Shown: piece by piece, positions 1-12,149 of the stretch
Numbering within the stretch: the first letter of the stretch is position 1
Layout: every line of letters begins with the position of its first letter
From: Colletotrichum lupini
Lineage: Eukaryota > Ascomycota > Sordariomycetes > Glomerellales > Glomerellaceae
Direction of reading: 5' to 3'
Assembly: GCF_023278565.1 (NCBI RefSeq)
Contig: NC_064675.1
Coordinates: 3,658,001-3,722,000, forward strand
Length of the DNA: 64,000 nt
Position numbers and translations under genes: made by a program
Notes under the pieces: generated by a model
The model's database searches: none
Told to the model about the DNA's origin: nothing
Seen by the model: only the letters and a program-made list of their open reading frames with translations

Positions 1-310
1 CGTTGTCGCATTGCATCCGCTATGTACCCGATATCAATTCCAAGGAAGATGCGGTCTTCTTTCAATATCAAGGCATGCAAAGGGCCAGATTCATCATCAG
101 TGATTACCATCCCAAGCGCCATTCGAGATCAAGGACCTAGAAACCGCCTCTAGAGCGAACCTGTCGCAATCGATTGCTGCTTAAAACCCCACTCCCGACT
201 GACTTCATCTTTCACTCCTACCACCACCTTCCTCGGACCCGAATCCTCAAGCAACATTATTGCAAACTATTCGAATCTTCCCGACTGCTCGTCTTCCAGG
301 CAACGTCAAC
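1..310. other. window edge, no secure gene
   Basis: No gene can be assigned here. On the minus strand an ATG at 122 opens a frame that runs off the left edge without a stop (about 40 codons, including the stretch FLGIDIGYIADAM), so this may be the start or an exon of a gene lying to the left. The plus strand is also open from base 1 to a TAG near 153, so openness alone proves nothing. The remainder is probably promoter for the candidate gene at 311. Confidence 0.25.
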
Positions 311-843
311 ATGTGCGGATTTTGGCCTTTCTCGAAGGCACACTACGACAACGAGGATCCGCCACTTGTCTATCGCCTTGGCTGGGATGGCCAGAGATAC
401 GCTATAGATGTTGTAAGTAGAATGTCTCTTGGATACATTTTGCTTTCTTTACCCTCTCTTGCAATCCCAACCATTGCCGTTATTTCCCTCCGTTTTTCTA
501 GTAAGCCCCCGGAAGATCATGCAATGACCTGCCCCCTTTTCTTGTCTTTCGGCCTCAGAGACAAAGAGCCGGCCAAGACATCACTGGAGCGGGTCATTGG
601 TATACCAAAAGCTTCAAGCCGCAGTGGATCTTCATGCGGCTGGGTGAAGAGATCTGGCTGGGTTCTCGCCTTGGACCGCTCTTCAGATCTCTTCTCCTTC
701 ACATCTCTTTGATCAGCCTCATTTTCTATCAATTCACCCAAGACTGTGATGAGGTGAGAAGTCTCAGCTCATCAAAGCCCTCCATCGATAAAGGAGTCTC
801 GTCTCCTGGCATTTGGTCTCTACCCCTGGATTTCCGAGTTTGA
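311..843 (+). CDS. candidate small two-exon gene, unknown function
   Basis: I do not recognise this protein. Proposed exons are 311-412 and 559-843, with an intron that starts GTAAGT and ends CAG and keeps phase 0. The product would be 128 aa, beginning MCGFWPFSKAHYDNEDPP. The second exon carries a short hydrophobic stretch (LLLHISLISLIF), so a single membrane segment is possible. A second donor-like GTGAGA at 754 could shorten the C-terminus, which is poorly defined. The stop lies only 90 bp before the ATG of the next gene, which is tight for two separate transcripts. A gene-prediction artefact or a 5' leader of the next gene is a real alternative. Confidence 0.33.
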
Positions 844-933
844 TACACCAATCGAAACAAAAACGACCTCGATACTCTAGAAACAAGGATTCGGCGTCGA
901 GTTCAATATATAATCGAGTCCAGCAAATCCGCC

Positions 934-2201
934 ATGAAGTCTCCCAAGAGCAAGTCGGCTGCCAATACCACCGGCCCGCGGCAGGTGCGCTTCACGGAGG
1001 ACCGCAGCAACCCAGGTGCCTCCTTCCCCGTTACCCAGGGAACCGACACCTCGACCGCTCCTGCCTTCAACACCCACGAAAGCGACGTGGGTGAAGACAG
1101 CGGTGTTTTCCTCCACACCTCAACCAATCCCTCTGCCTCAGTCAATCTTGGCCATCACTTTCCTCCCACACCCTTCGGTCAGGCTGCTCACCCACACCTC
1201 AACCCTTTCATACCCTCCACCTTGCACCCCGCCTACATCTCCGAGACCAACTCGTTCGCGCCTTTCGGTAAATTCAACCCGTACGGACTTACCGCGCCTC
1301 CCTACGTCAACATGGCCGACTACCAGAACGTCGCTCCGCCTACTAGTGGCCTTCACTTCCAGCCGCCGGTTCCCGACACCACCTACGGCCCCATGCAGCA
1401 CGTTTACGTGCCTCGCTTCGACAACGGAATGCCTCCAGTCTATCACGTCGGTCTCCCTCATGCTCAGGCTCTGCCAGTGGTCACTTTTGTTGCCCCGAAG
1501 CCTACTCCAGTTCTGCTTGGCGCACCTCTTGTTGTTGTTCATTATTATGCAAGTCCCCAGCGCACATACGCTGCGATTGCTTCCTGAGCCGAGCGGCTTG
1601 TGTGATTCATCGGGCACCTGGATTTCTTTGCTTCATCTGGCCGCCTCATTTTCATCTCACTAAGCTCACCCAAGGTTTCGAGAAATAGTTTGCTGACTTG
1701 AGATTGTAGCAGTCCCCCGCCAACAACATCACCTACATTGGCCAGGCCCCCCCTCAGCCGCCCATCATCATGGCCCAACAGCCTGCTATGCACGCGGGCA
1801 TGAGCATGCACCCTCCGATCATGCTTCAGGCTCCTCCCGCCGGTTTTAGTGGCCCTCCCATGTTCCAGGGTGCCCACATGGGTATGAATATGCCTCCCAA
1901 CATGGGCGGAGGTGGAATGCCCGTCTTCCCAGGTAATACCAATCTTCCTCCGGACGTCACTGGATATGGCAAGACCGCTGGAGAGGTCGCCATGGAGCAG
2001 GCCCAGTTTGCCTATTCCAATGGTCTCTTCGAGCCCCAGGACTTCAAGCCTGCGGACGATGACCCATCCCGCTACTATCCCGTTCGAGAGGTTGATGGTA
2101 ACTGGACCCAGCGCAATCGTTTCACTATTGACAACCTTGGCGATTGCCGTTGGTATGTCACCAACGAGGGCTACTTCTACGCCGTCCGTTTGCCCAACTG
2201 A
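934..2201 (+). CDS. Pro/Met/Tyr-rich low-complexity protein, function unknown
   Basis: Proposed exons are 934-1548 and 1710-2201, giving 368 aa. The start ATG has a good context (CCGCCATGA). The intron uses a non-canonical GC donor (TAT|GCAAGT) and the acceptor TTGTAG, and it joins codons in phase 0. No GT donor fits as well, and reading through hits a stop at 1585-1587. The N-terminus is basic and contains RQVRFTED, a match to the RVxF docking motif of protein phosphatase 1. The middle is rich in Pro, Tyr, His and Met (repeats such as MGMNMPPNMGGGGMP). The last 60 residues are less biased (DNLGDCRWYVTNEGYFYAVR) and are probably the conserved part. An intron-like stretch (2220-2272, GT...CTAAC...CAG) follows the stop and may be a 3' UTR intron. 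No family recognised. Confidence 0.72.
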
Positions 2202-3366
2202 AGTATTCCTTCATCATAGGTATTTCACCTCAATTAGAAGGAAACGAGATGAATTGCTAACGTTCCAAGCAGCGTCAACGGGCAGCGAGATGATTTGGAA
2301 GATCTTGGGGTGAATGATGAAACGGAGAAGATACCCTCGTGAGTATGCGAAAAGGAATGAGGAGGCCCCCATGTCTGATCATAGCAGATGATTCAACTTT
2401 CCGGCAACTTGCCCTTCAGACCCCTCTAATCCGTCATTGGCCCTCAGACCGTCAGGTAAGGCATGCAATCTATGGCAAAGCTACAACAACTGACAAGATA
2501 TTAGGACGATCATTAGAGCAGATAATCTGTCTGCTTTAAGGATTTGTTCACGTCATTCGCCCAAGGACAATACGGATACCAGATTGGGCTGAATGGGATG
2601 AAAGGGAGAGGAGGATAAAGTCAATGGTTTCCTATGTCGACATGCCAGAGAATGCTCTCGCCCAGGCCGCCAAAGTTGCGGTTAAGGTCGAAATTGGAGG
2701 CAGCTTTCAATGCGTGGCTTGGACGTAGACCAATATTTCTATACCTGGGGTCGTTTGACGATGGCTCGGAAGAGGCTGGATGCCTCAACCTGAACCTAGG
2801 TAGATTGCGAACCCCATACAAGTGATTTCGAGACGACACATTTGCCTGATTATTTTGCATGCGTGAAAACTCAAAGCGATGCGAATGAGTGGGTTTATTT
2901 AGCTGTAAAGAAGCCTGTAAGGTATGATTGAGCGTGACAGGGAATTACTTCTCTCTGAATTTGAGATCATGATGTCCAAAGAGAATTGGAGCCTTTCTTT
3001 TTTGCCTACTATTATTTGTACTGATATTGGATGATTGACATGTGATTTACTTTCATAGTCCAGTAGTACTGGCTACCTAAGGTAGGTGATTTACTTTGGG
3101 CAGGTACAGAAGTCGGGCAGTTCCTTCCAATGCGGGCGAGGTAGTCACTCTGACCTGGCTTCACCTACCTTCGTACTCAGGATTCACCTCCTTTTGCATC
3201 CAATGAATCCATCAATGCAGAGATACCACTCCAATTCTGTGCTTTCCCTTCCTGAAAGTTCTCTGGAAAAAAACTAGTCGAAGGCGGATTCCGCAATATT
3301 CGTTGACGATCGGCATCCACAGTACAGAACCTCCCACTGACAGCATCTCGATAGTCAACCTCCACC
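2202..3366. other. intergenic region
   Basis: This is the 3' region of the preceding gene and promoter of the next. No credible coding frame was seen. It holds the intron-like segment 2220-2272 and a TACCTAAGGTA-type motif near 3070, a motif that recurs in other intergenic parts of the window. Confidence 0.6.
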
Positions 3367-5893
3367 ATGACGCGTAACGCCCGCAGCTCTACTCTCTGCG
3401 AATGGGCCCTTGGCGTCAGCGTCGAGGAATACTGCAACTCTATTGAAAGGCGCAGACGCAAGAAGTCCAGCAGCAGGCAGCGGATCTGCGTCGAGATTTC
3501 CACCGACGACGAATCCGAGGAGGATACGGTCAAGATCACATACCCGCGCGCCAATCGCAGCAAGGACTCTCCGGGACCCGGCTCCAAGAAGGTCCGTTTT
3601 GAACAGGCCTCGTCAAAGCCTGCGCTGAAGGCTGTGGACGCAGAAGCTAAGTCCAAAGGTGAAACCAACATCCAGTGCGGGCATGAGTATCGAAATTCAT
3701 CAGGAGAAGACGAAACTAACCACGGAGGAAGCAGACATGAAGAAATCGGAGAAGACAGATGACACATCCGAATCTGAGTCGGAAGCTAAGTCGAAGAAGA
3801 AGAAGAGAGGTGCCAAGGCAGCTATGAAGAAGGTAGTGGATTCTTCGTCCGAAAGTGAGACAGATGAGACTGAGGAGGAGACGCCGGCACCTCTCAAGAA
3901 GAAGAGACGAGAAAAGACGAAGGACAATGTCAAAAAGTCATCTAAGACGAAGGAAAGCGCCGTTCCAGCCGATACCGAGCCCAACAACGTCGGTCCTACA
4001 GTCAAGAAAGCCCGAAGCAAGAATGGAGGAGGGAAGACGAACGAGACCAAGAAAGTCGACAAGCCTCAGAAAGTAATGCCCAAGGCGGCGTTGTCTCCTC
4101 ACCTACGCCGACCCAATCTCATAATGCCCATTCGCGCGGAGGTCATTCAAGTTGAGCATACCATTGAGGGCGTCGAAGATCCTCGACCCAACGCATTCCA
4201 CGACCCTCAGCACGGCGTTGTCCGAGTCTATCATGGACCAGCCTACGGCAATCCTTACGGCTTGCTCTATCCTGCTCGCGATCCAAACAATGCTCCTTTG
4301 CCGATGGGCGTCCCCCATCCCCTGCAGAACCCCTATTTTTACGGTTTCGCCAATCCCTCAAACCCCGGAGACAACCACTTCAAGGGCCAGTCTCCCTGGG
4401 GCTCTATGCCCGTCACTTGTATGCCTGGAGGACCGCCAGTCATGGCAGCAGTCGACCCGATGCAGATGGGAATGCAGATGCCGCCGTGGTGGGGTCCCTC
4501 GTCTCCTAAAGGTCTTTCTCCAAAGGGATCTCCGAAGCATGTTATGTCGGGGGCCATTCCAGCAGACGCAGCATCGACGACAGGTGCCAAGAATAAGGAG
4601 CAAGGATGGGATACCAACGTTGGTCCTCAACAAACCAAGGCTGCTTCGCCTCTGGCAAAGGTAGCGAGTCCCAATAACGTGGCTCCTGCTTCTCCTATCA
4701 ACATCAATTTGACGGTGAATCCAAATACACCATGGGCTGCATTTGCTAGCGACCTCAGCAAAAAGTCTACTCCTAACAAAAATGGATCGCAAAATGGAAG
4801 CAAAAATTCCTGGGGATCGAAGAAGAGCACAGACTGGCAGCCCCTGGGCAGTGGCCAGCATCCTGATCTTGCTTGGGGCAACACTCCCACAAAAAGCCAG
4901 GGAAGCAACAATTGGAGCAACAAGGGAAGTAACAAGGGAAGCAACTCGGGCTGGACGAAGATTGGGGATGCGAACAATGATTCTTGGGGAGCGACTGGAG
5001 GCAGTGGAAGCAATAGTGGGTGGAACACCACGAATACTGCCCAGGCCAATGATGCTTGGGGAACACCCGGCAACACTCAAAGCAACGATGCCCAGACAAC
5101 TTCTGGTGGCGACGGCTGGACGGCGATGAATGGTAACACTTGGGACAATACCGACAATACGAATAAGGATGGATGGAGAACCTCCAATGACCAGTCAGCC
5201 GATGCCTGGGCTAAGTCTGGAGGCGACTACAGCAACAACTGGGGAACTGGATCGAATCATTCCAACTCGAAGAAGTCAAATAAAAGCCAAAATGGCAATG
5301 GAAGCAATCGAGGCACTAGCGGTCAAGCCAAGGCTGCTACGGACTGGGATGGCCAGGGAAACAATGTTGGCTACTCAGGATCGGAGCGTAAAGTGTCAAA
5401 CAACTCGAACAAGTCTAGCAAGTCGAAGAAGACTTCACCACCGCCGCCCTCAACCAATGCTGGCTGGGACAACAACGCTGGGCCTTCGACCAACAGTCCC
5501 GTTGGTAACTCGTCCAACAAGGGCAACGGAAATGAGAAGAGCTCAAGGAATGCGTCCAAGGGCGATGCGTGGGCGACTGCCAGCAACTCGGCCTGGACTA
5601 CATACAACAACGCTGGCCCAACGACCAACAATAGCCCCCACAATTCCCACTCGTCGAAGAAGAGCTCGGGAAGCAAGAGGGAAAAGACTGATCAATGGGT
5701 TTCGGCTGGCGGCGGTGCCGGATGGGGCCCCGAGACCACGAACGGCGAAGTCAACTACGGCCCGACGGCGACCGAGATGAGTAAGACTTCGAGCAGCAGC
5801 AAGAGTATGCCAGGCGCCTGGGATACCAACGTCCCTCCTTGGGGAGATCCGACTTTGGCGCAATCGACAGGCGGTGCGGCAGACCAATGGTAG
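3367..5893 (+). CDS. WG/GW-rich low-complexity nuclear-type protein (Argonaute-hook candidate)
   Basis: Exons are 3367-3658 and 3735-5893 with a 76-bp GT-AG intron (branch CTAAC at about 3717), giving 816 aa. Residues 1-50 form a compact start (CEWALGVSVEEYCNSIERRR) followed by an acidic patch and KKVRFE, an RVxF-like PP1 docking match. Residues about 100-175 are alternating acidic-Ser and Lys-rich, with nuclear-localisation-like runs (KSKKKKRG). A Pro/Tyr-rich part (VYHGPAYGNPYGLLYP) follows. From about residue 319 to the end the protein is Ser/Asn/Gly/Thr-rich with roughly 27 tryptophans, many as WG or GW in polar context (NSWGSKK, SGWTKIGD, DSWGATGG, AGWGPETT), and the last residue is Trp. 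This composition resembles Argonaute-binding WG/GW platforms such as GW182 and Tas3. That role is inference; no folded domain was recognised. It shares the xVRF element and Tyr/Pro-rich style with the upstream gene. Confidence 0.8.
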
Positions 5894-6570
5894 AGGTGAT
5901 TATGGCGAAGCCGAGCTCAGGGGGAGCTCTTGAATGATACCGCAGCAGTAGAAGCGAGAGGGTGGTCGGCTGGCGGGAGGTATTTGACAGCAGCTGGTAG
6001 ATGTTTTTGGAACCGACAGATCTTGGTGATCTACATCTATTGGGGCGTTTTCCCCAACAAGGAGGTTGTGGACTTTGGCGAATGCATTATTTGACAATGA
6101 CTTGGGAGGGGAAGGGGGGGAGTTTGCGGGTTGAAGAGACATTGAGTTTTACGAGCCTAGAGTGTTTTACCCGCACGGGAGGCGCGCGGGGCATTGCAGC
6201 TTTCACCCGAGTTCTACATCAGCTGGAGGACAAACAGCTTGGCACCAGAAATTGACGTAGATAGATCAAGAAACATTGGAACAAAGGTGCCGGTCAAAGA
6301 GTGAGAGTGGATGATTTGCCAATGGCTGCAGTCTACAAGATGTGTGCTACCTAAGTACCGACATCCCGTCCACCGACGAGAGATATTCCAGGTTAAGGGA
6401 AACGCTCAGTCGCCGAATGGAGATGGGAACCGAGGGGAAAGAAAACGAGCGGACTGTTCTGGCAACGCTGCCCAGAAAAGATATGCGAATTCAAAGTTAA
6501 TATTGGGCACGAAAAGTCATTGACTCCGAAATGCCAATGACGTCTCCCAATTTCTCCGTCAGATGCGCAT
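5894..6570. other. convergent 3' intergenic region
   Basis: Between the stop codons of the WG-rich gene (+) and eIF5 (-). No coding frame or RNA gene was recognised; presumably it holds the two 3' UTRs and poly(A) sites. Confidence 0.6.
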
Positions 6571-7898
6571 TTACTCGTCCTCCTCGCTAGACTCCTCCTC
6601 CGAGGCCTCCTCGAGCCACTTGATGAAGGGCTCGGCGGCCTTGCGGACCTTCTTGGAGGTGGCCAGGTCGGTGTACTTCTTGCTGGCCTTGGTACCCCAC
6701 TTGACGGCGACCTCCTCGCTGAGGAGATCGTGGTTGTAGTACAACTGGAGGATCTTGACAACTTTGTCAAAGATGTCGGGGTGCTCCTTGGCGAGCTGGC
6801 CAATGAGGCGCTCAGTACCACCGAGGAGAGCCTTCTCGTGGCGCTCAGAGGTAACAAACTAGGAGATGAAGTGAGTCAAGGGGTCATGAGCCATTGGTCC
6901 AAACGATGTGAACATACCTGCTTCATCATGCCGGCGCGCTTGGGGATCTGGGCGAGAATGTTCTCGTCGAAGATGGTCTGCACCAGAACCAAAACGGAGC
7001 GGTGCTTGGTCTCGATACCAAGCTCCTTGGCCTTGACAAAGATGTCAATCGAGTCGACCTTGTCGACACTGCCCTTAGCAGTGGCCTCATCCTGGATCCA
7101 GGTGCCAAACTCGTCGTAGACGGTGCTGCCAGAGGCCTCGCCATCCTCGTCTTCGTCATCGCCCATGTTGAGCTTCTGCTTGAACTCGCCGGGGAGCTGA
7201 GCCTGACGGGCCTTGACGGCCTCCTCGCTCATGTCGACGGCCCACTCGTGCTCCTGGGTCTCAAACTGGTCAATCTCGGGAGCCTCCTTCTTCATCTTCT
7301 CCAACTCGTCATCACTACCAACATCCTGGTCGTCGGCGTCGTTGGAGCCGTTGTCGGATCCTTCTCCGCCGCTTCCGCTTCCCTGTCCGTTCTCCTTGGT
7401 ACCGTTGGCCTTCGCGCGGCGGGCAGCCTTGCGCTCGGCCTTGTCCTTCTTGCCCTTCTTCGGCTGGTTCTTCAGGATATAACCGCTAAGCTTCAGACGG
7501 AGGTCGACCTCGGAACGCTGGCCACAGGCCTTGCAGTCGAGGAGGATGCGACCATCTTTGATGTTGACGTCGGTCTCGGGGTTCTTGCACTTCTTGCAGA
7601 GAACGAAACGGTTGATGAAGCCATCGAGGTGGTCTTGCAGCTTAGCGGCATTGTGGGAACCGTTGATAATCCAGCGGTCGTCGGCGGGGTCAACGTTGGT
7701 CTGGGCACCGAGCTCGAAGCCGAAGTACTTGATGACATAGGCACCGGGACGGGCGAGAGACTGAGCGACGCTGCTCAAGTTGACGACAACGGTCTTGATA
7801 CCGTTGCCCTTGCCCTCAATCTTGGTGACGATCTTTTCCATCTTGTAGCGATAGAAAGCGTCCTTGACGTCGCGACGAACGTTGATGAGGGAAGCCAT
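6571..7898 (-). CDS. TIF5: eukaryotic translation initiation factor 5 (eIF5)
   Basis: eIF5 is the GTPase-activating protein for eIF2 and an organiser of the 43S/48S pre-initiation complex in the cytoplasm. Exons (minus) are 7898-6918 and 6858-6571, with a 59-bp intron in phase 0, giving 422 aa, close to the usual size. The N-terminal eIF2B5/eIF5 domain includes FYRYK with Arg17, which matches the catalytic arginine finger (Arg15 in yeast). A C4 zinc ribbon follows (C101, C104, C122, C125). A Lys-rich then acidic linker (about 145-240) leads to the C-terminal W2/HEAT domain, which ends in aromatic-acidic boxes ([12 protein letters not shown]) that bind eIF1, eIF2beta and eIF3. All key residues are present. 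Nothing unusual was seen. Confidence 0.97.
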
Positions 7899-10402
7899 GA
7901 TTGCGATATTGGTAGTAGGTGGACTGAAGAAGAGTCTTGAAAGAGTATTTTTGGTTTAGGAGGGTTGGTTGGATCTGGAGTTAAAAGGCTCGGGATGCGA
8001 AGCTGGTAGTGCTGTCGTTTGGACGGGCGGGTAGCATGAAGAAGCCGGAGGTCGTGATAGTATAGGATTGACTGATTGGCGAGGAAGCTGGTAGGGGAGC
8101 AAGAAGGCGGACTCAATGCTCAAGGGTTCTTTTGATGAACATAGGGTAAAGCGAGACTAGATCGTCTTTGCTGTCGAGAATTCATGAACTCCTCTGGGTT
8201 CGGAGATTTCAGCCAACGGAACTGATGTTGGGGCTACAAGGTTTCGCTATGCGAAATGATTGCAGCTTGGGGACGAAGTGTCTGAAGACGGTGGTATTGT
8301 CGTGCTGATACATAAACTGCTATGTGGCTTGTACCGCGTGAGGGTGGTGTTGTATGTTCAACTCTCGCGGAAGAAGACTCGGTGGTCGGGAACGCGGCGA
8401 GAGAGGATGCTACTGGCGATTGTTGACGAAACTGTGGTTGTTTATGGCGGGGTGTTGGGTGGTGGTGGTGGAAAGTGGCGACGTTCTCAGGAGAGAGAGG
8501 GGTGGAGGTGGGAAGAGGTTTTGTACGCTTTGGAAGATTTTACCGCGGAGGACGCGAGGATGCAGAGATGCCTAAGCAGGGCGGTGAACTGCGATTGCGA
8601 AAAGGTGGGTTTAAGATAATTGCGAGATGTGCTCGAATGGATCTCCGAGCGGAGGGTTTTGTGCGTTTTTTTCTTGTGGGTGGTGGGAAGAGGAGAAAAC
8701 GGAGATGACTGGGCAGTGAGCGCAGAGTTTTGGAAAAGGCTGAGGTGGAGTCGGAGGGTGGTGGTGGTGGTGGCCTTCTTGGTGGTAGTACGGAGTAGAG
8801 GTGGCGGCGGCAGGACAGGAAGTTCGGAAACACATGAAAAGTCCCAGAAAGAAATGCCTAGAATGAAAATACAAATCCCTAGGAATAATAAAGTGGACCT
8901 CCCTTAGAGCGCTTGCCTACGAATTCATTGCCTCCTCAGCACCTCCTTCACTAAGGCGTCCCCCCAAAGGACACTCAAGGTTTGGGCGCTGGGGGCGGCG
9001 GGGAGTCTGGCGGGCCCTTGCCTCGTGCCTGTCAGAGTTGCGCCACCACTCAAAGAACCCCCTGGAGCCGTTCTGTCAGACATGGACCTCAGAACAAGCA
9101 GCGAGCCTTAAATCCGAGTTTGAGGTTGTCGTTCGCTCGTTCGCCTGCCCCGCGGCACCACCGGGCCAGTCCAGTGTCCAGGATGTAACACGCAGCTGGG
9201 CCGCCAGTTCCACTTGCTGCCTTGCATGTTTCCTGACCTTTCTTTGAACTTTGGCCTCGATTTTTTTTTGTTGCTGTGCTATGTGTCGTCCCACATCATG
9301 GCACCCAAAGTAGGCATTTGGATATTACAAGGCATCGAGACAACAGCGACCCCAATTATCTTGCCTTCTCTTCCTCTCTCTGTGCTCTTTACACCCTCAA
9401 GAGTGTTTCATACTCGTTTGTTTCTCTCATGATTATTTCAACACCTCCTGCCTTCATCAGGCAATACTTGAGACAGCGAAGGGGTGGGAAAGCCTAAAGG
9501 CCTGGCGCCGTTTCCTGGTTCCATTGGCATTTTAAAGGGGGAAACCCGCGACAGCTCCGCGCCGGGCACGGGCCAATCAACGGTCTTTCCCGCTTTTCGA
9601 GAAAGCGCAATTCGCACCGCAATTGTGCGGGAAAGGTCAAGGAAGCTTTCCAAAGGATCCGGGGCAGCACGCAGCAGCGCAAGCAGAGGGACGGGCAACA
9701 TAAAACTAAAAATAAGCGACAAAAAAGAATACCTAGCCGAGTAGGCACACCTAACATGGGTTTTAGGAATTCCCCGTTTCGCCATCAGGTGGATCTAGTC
9801 TCTGCAGCATGCAGCCTACCGTTCGCCATTGCTTTTGCTCGCTCGCCTCGCCTAACGCCGGCTCACAAAGCCGAGCCAGTCGTTGCCATGCAAGTCATCA
9901 CTCGACTTGCAGTTTGCCTTGGCCAAGCAAGCTATGGATGGATGTATTCAAAAAGCAGGGCAGTTGGCAGCGGAAAGCCTGGCTTGTCCACGTATGCAGT
10001 AAATGTGTGTGGTCCCAGTGAACTCCCAAGCAAGACCACACAGGGACGCTACACAACGACGTACATTCACGAATCACCACGAAATCTTTCTGGCACGATG
10101 TGACTTGGTATTGGCCCTCTAGAGTCTAGGTCTATAGGGACCATGCCTACCCAACCACATTTGCTAAGCTGTCTCGTTTATCGAGGCACGTTATTTTTTT
10201 TTTTTTACTGATTCAGCATTCCTGCCCCAGAACTCAGATGCCACAAACGCTACCTACCCGTGCTTCAGTACCGGAATGATCAAACACTCACAGAAACGCC
10301 CAGACGCGATGTGCCAACAATGCCGTCCATACCCTTCGCGCCAAATGCAACACACACTATGCAACCTTTGAAATCCTCCCGTTCCTCCCATCGAGAACCC
10401 CA
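7899..10402. other. 2.5-kb intergenic region
   Basis: Upstream of eIF5 and downstream of the P450. Short open frames exist on both strands but have no protein-like composition. A GGT-rich stretch lies at about 8440-8490 and again at about 8755-8775. A run of about 17 T lies near 10191-10207. No RNA gene recognised. Confidence 0.55.
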
Positions 10403-12149
10403 TCATTCCCGCTTCTCGCCAACGGGAACAAACTGCAGCAAACACTTTTGCCCTAGGGGTCGCGAGGAGATGAGCTGGTCCGACATGGCCATCGACTCTT
10501 CCGCCATTGACGTCTCAGGAAGCGTCGTGTAACGGGTGTAAATATCCGTCAACAGAGTCTTCATCTCGGCGAGCGCCAGACTTGGTGGTGCTTTGTTAGC
10601 AGATGGGATCTCATTGTGGATGGATTATGGGGGTTACTCACTGCTTGCCAACACATCCCCGGCCTCCGTTGGCAAACGCAAACATGAGCCGCTTCCTCTC
10701 AGCGTCACCCGTTGGCTCCATCCACCGATCAGGGTTGAACAAGTCTGGCTCCGGGAACACTTCCTCGTTGATGCGGTGAATGGAATACGCCTGGCAGCTG
10801 ACTGTAGTCTTCCCCGGGATGGCATATTCGTCAATCACCCGCCCGCCCTGGGGCACATAACGCGGCAGGGACATCGGGATAGCTGGGAAGCACCGCAACC
10901 CTTCCTGCACAATGGCATCGAGCAACGGCAACTTGTCGAACGCGACCCCCGGGTTCTCCCTCAGCTCGCGTCGCAGCGTCTCCTGAAAACGCAGCGACCG
11001 CGGCTGCGAGAGCTCCCACATGAGGAAGCACAGCCCGTCGCCCGTCGTGTCGATGCCTGCCGCCATGTGGTCGAGGCACTCGCCCGCCACGTCGAGCTGG
11101 TCCAGTCCCTGGCCCGCCTTGTCGTGGAGCCGGCTCAGGAGCGTGAAGGCCGCCGGGTCGGGCTTTTTGCTGGACTCGATGACAAATGTGTCGGCGAGGG
11201 GCGTCTCGCGGGGCTTGGCGAAGAAGTACAGGAATCGAGAGAGGAGCTTGTGCAGCGCGGGACTATAGTGCTGAACAAGGCGGTCTGTGTTATCGTCAGT
11301 CTACCTTAGGTACATTCAGCAGGCATGTTGGGCTGTGTACTCACTTTGCAGGCTGTCGTCAGCAGCAACCTGGTGCATCATTTCCTCGTCCGCCTCGTCC
11401 TCGAGGCAATTACTGCCGTACGGATGGAAAAGGTGATGTGTGACGCAATCACAGGCGTATGAGTGAAGACTCATCTGCAAACGCAGTCAGGCAACCGTCC
11501 AGAGAGTTGAAACGGGGTCTACGTACGAATATGTCGTGGCTCTTGCCAACGGACTTCTCGCACAACTTGATAAACTTTTGTGACCTCTCCTGAATTCCGC
11601 CTAGAGGTACAGGTCGCAGGACGTTACTGTTTGCGTAGCGGTCCGCAATTATTCTCTTGCGCTTCGCATGCTAGAACAGATGTTGTAAGTTGCTATTCTA
11701 CCCCAGACTGGAGTTTCATGCGGGGGGGGTTTACATCTTCCTTGTTCAACGTTGTGAACATAGTCCTAGTACTGTAAGCTTTCTGCTTTTACCCAACCAA
11801 CATGAGATTGCCTTCCATACCTTCGTCCATAGACTTTGAACAAGTCATAAAACTCCGTCTTGTCATAACCGCTGCCTCCAGAGCAGTAAATTTCTTTGAC
11901 GGCTTCGTACGATGTAAATGAGACCTCGTCTGGTGCGACTCGGACAACCGGTCCATATTGCTGGTGGAGCGCATGGATGTACTTCGTCCTGGTTGCTTGT
12001 AGTTCATGCCATTTCAGAATGAGGGAAGTGAAGGCGGATATCCTCGGGCCGGGAACTTTCCACAACGGGGACAGGACGCAGCGAATGACATACGTCAAAG
12101 CTAGGACAGAGAATGCTGCTCCCAAAAAGACGGGAGAAAGGAGTAACAT
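10403..12149 (-). CDS. cytochrome P450 monooxygenase
   Basis: This is a membrane-anchored, heme-thiolate monooxygenase of the class that takes electrons from NADPH-P450 reductase. Six exons (minus): 12149-11821, 11771-11735, 11670-11527, 11474-11345, 11284-10642 and 10580-10403, with introns of 49-64 bp, all GT-AG and frame-consistent, giving 486 aa. The N-terminus is a hydrophobic anchor followed by a Pro-rich hinge (WKVPGPRISA). Diagnostic motifs are the I-helix AGIDTT (289-294), the ExxR pair E341/R344, the PERF-like FNPDRW (396-401) and the heme loop FANGGRGCVG with Cys424. The gene appears intact. The substrate is unknown. The neighbours are a small Cys protein and a DUF1749 hydrolase, both on the same strand, but no backbone synthase is present, so a metabolite cluster is not supported. 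Confidence 0.93.

Noticed and set aside
7002..7940. Long plus-strand open frame opposite eIF5
   Set aside because: Antisense shadow of eIF5 coding sequence; Val/Leu-rich composition follows from the complement of its acidic and Lys codons.
9484..9744. Open frame of 86 codons with basic composition
   Set aside because: No leader context or splice logic, and the opposite strand is equally open; judged chance openness in GC-rich DNA.
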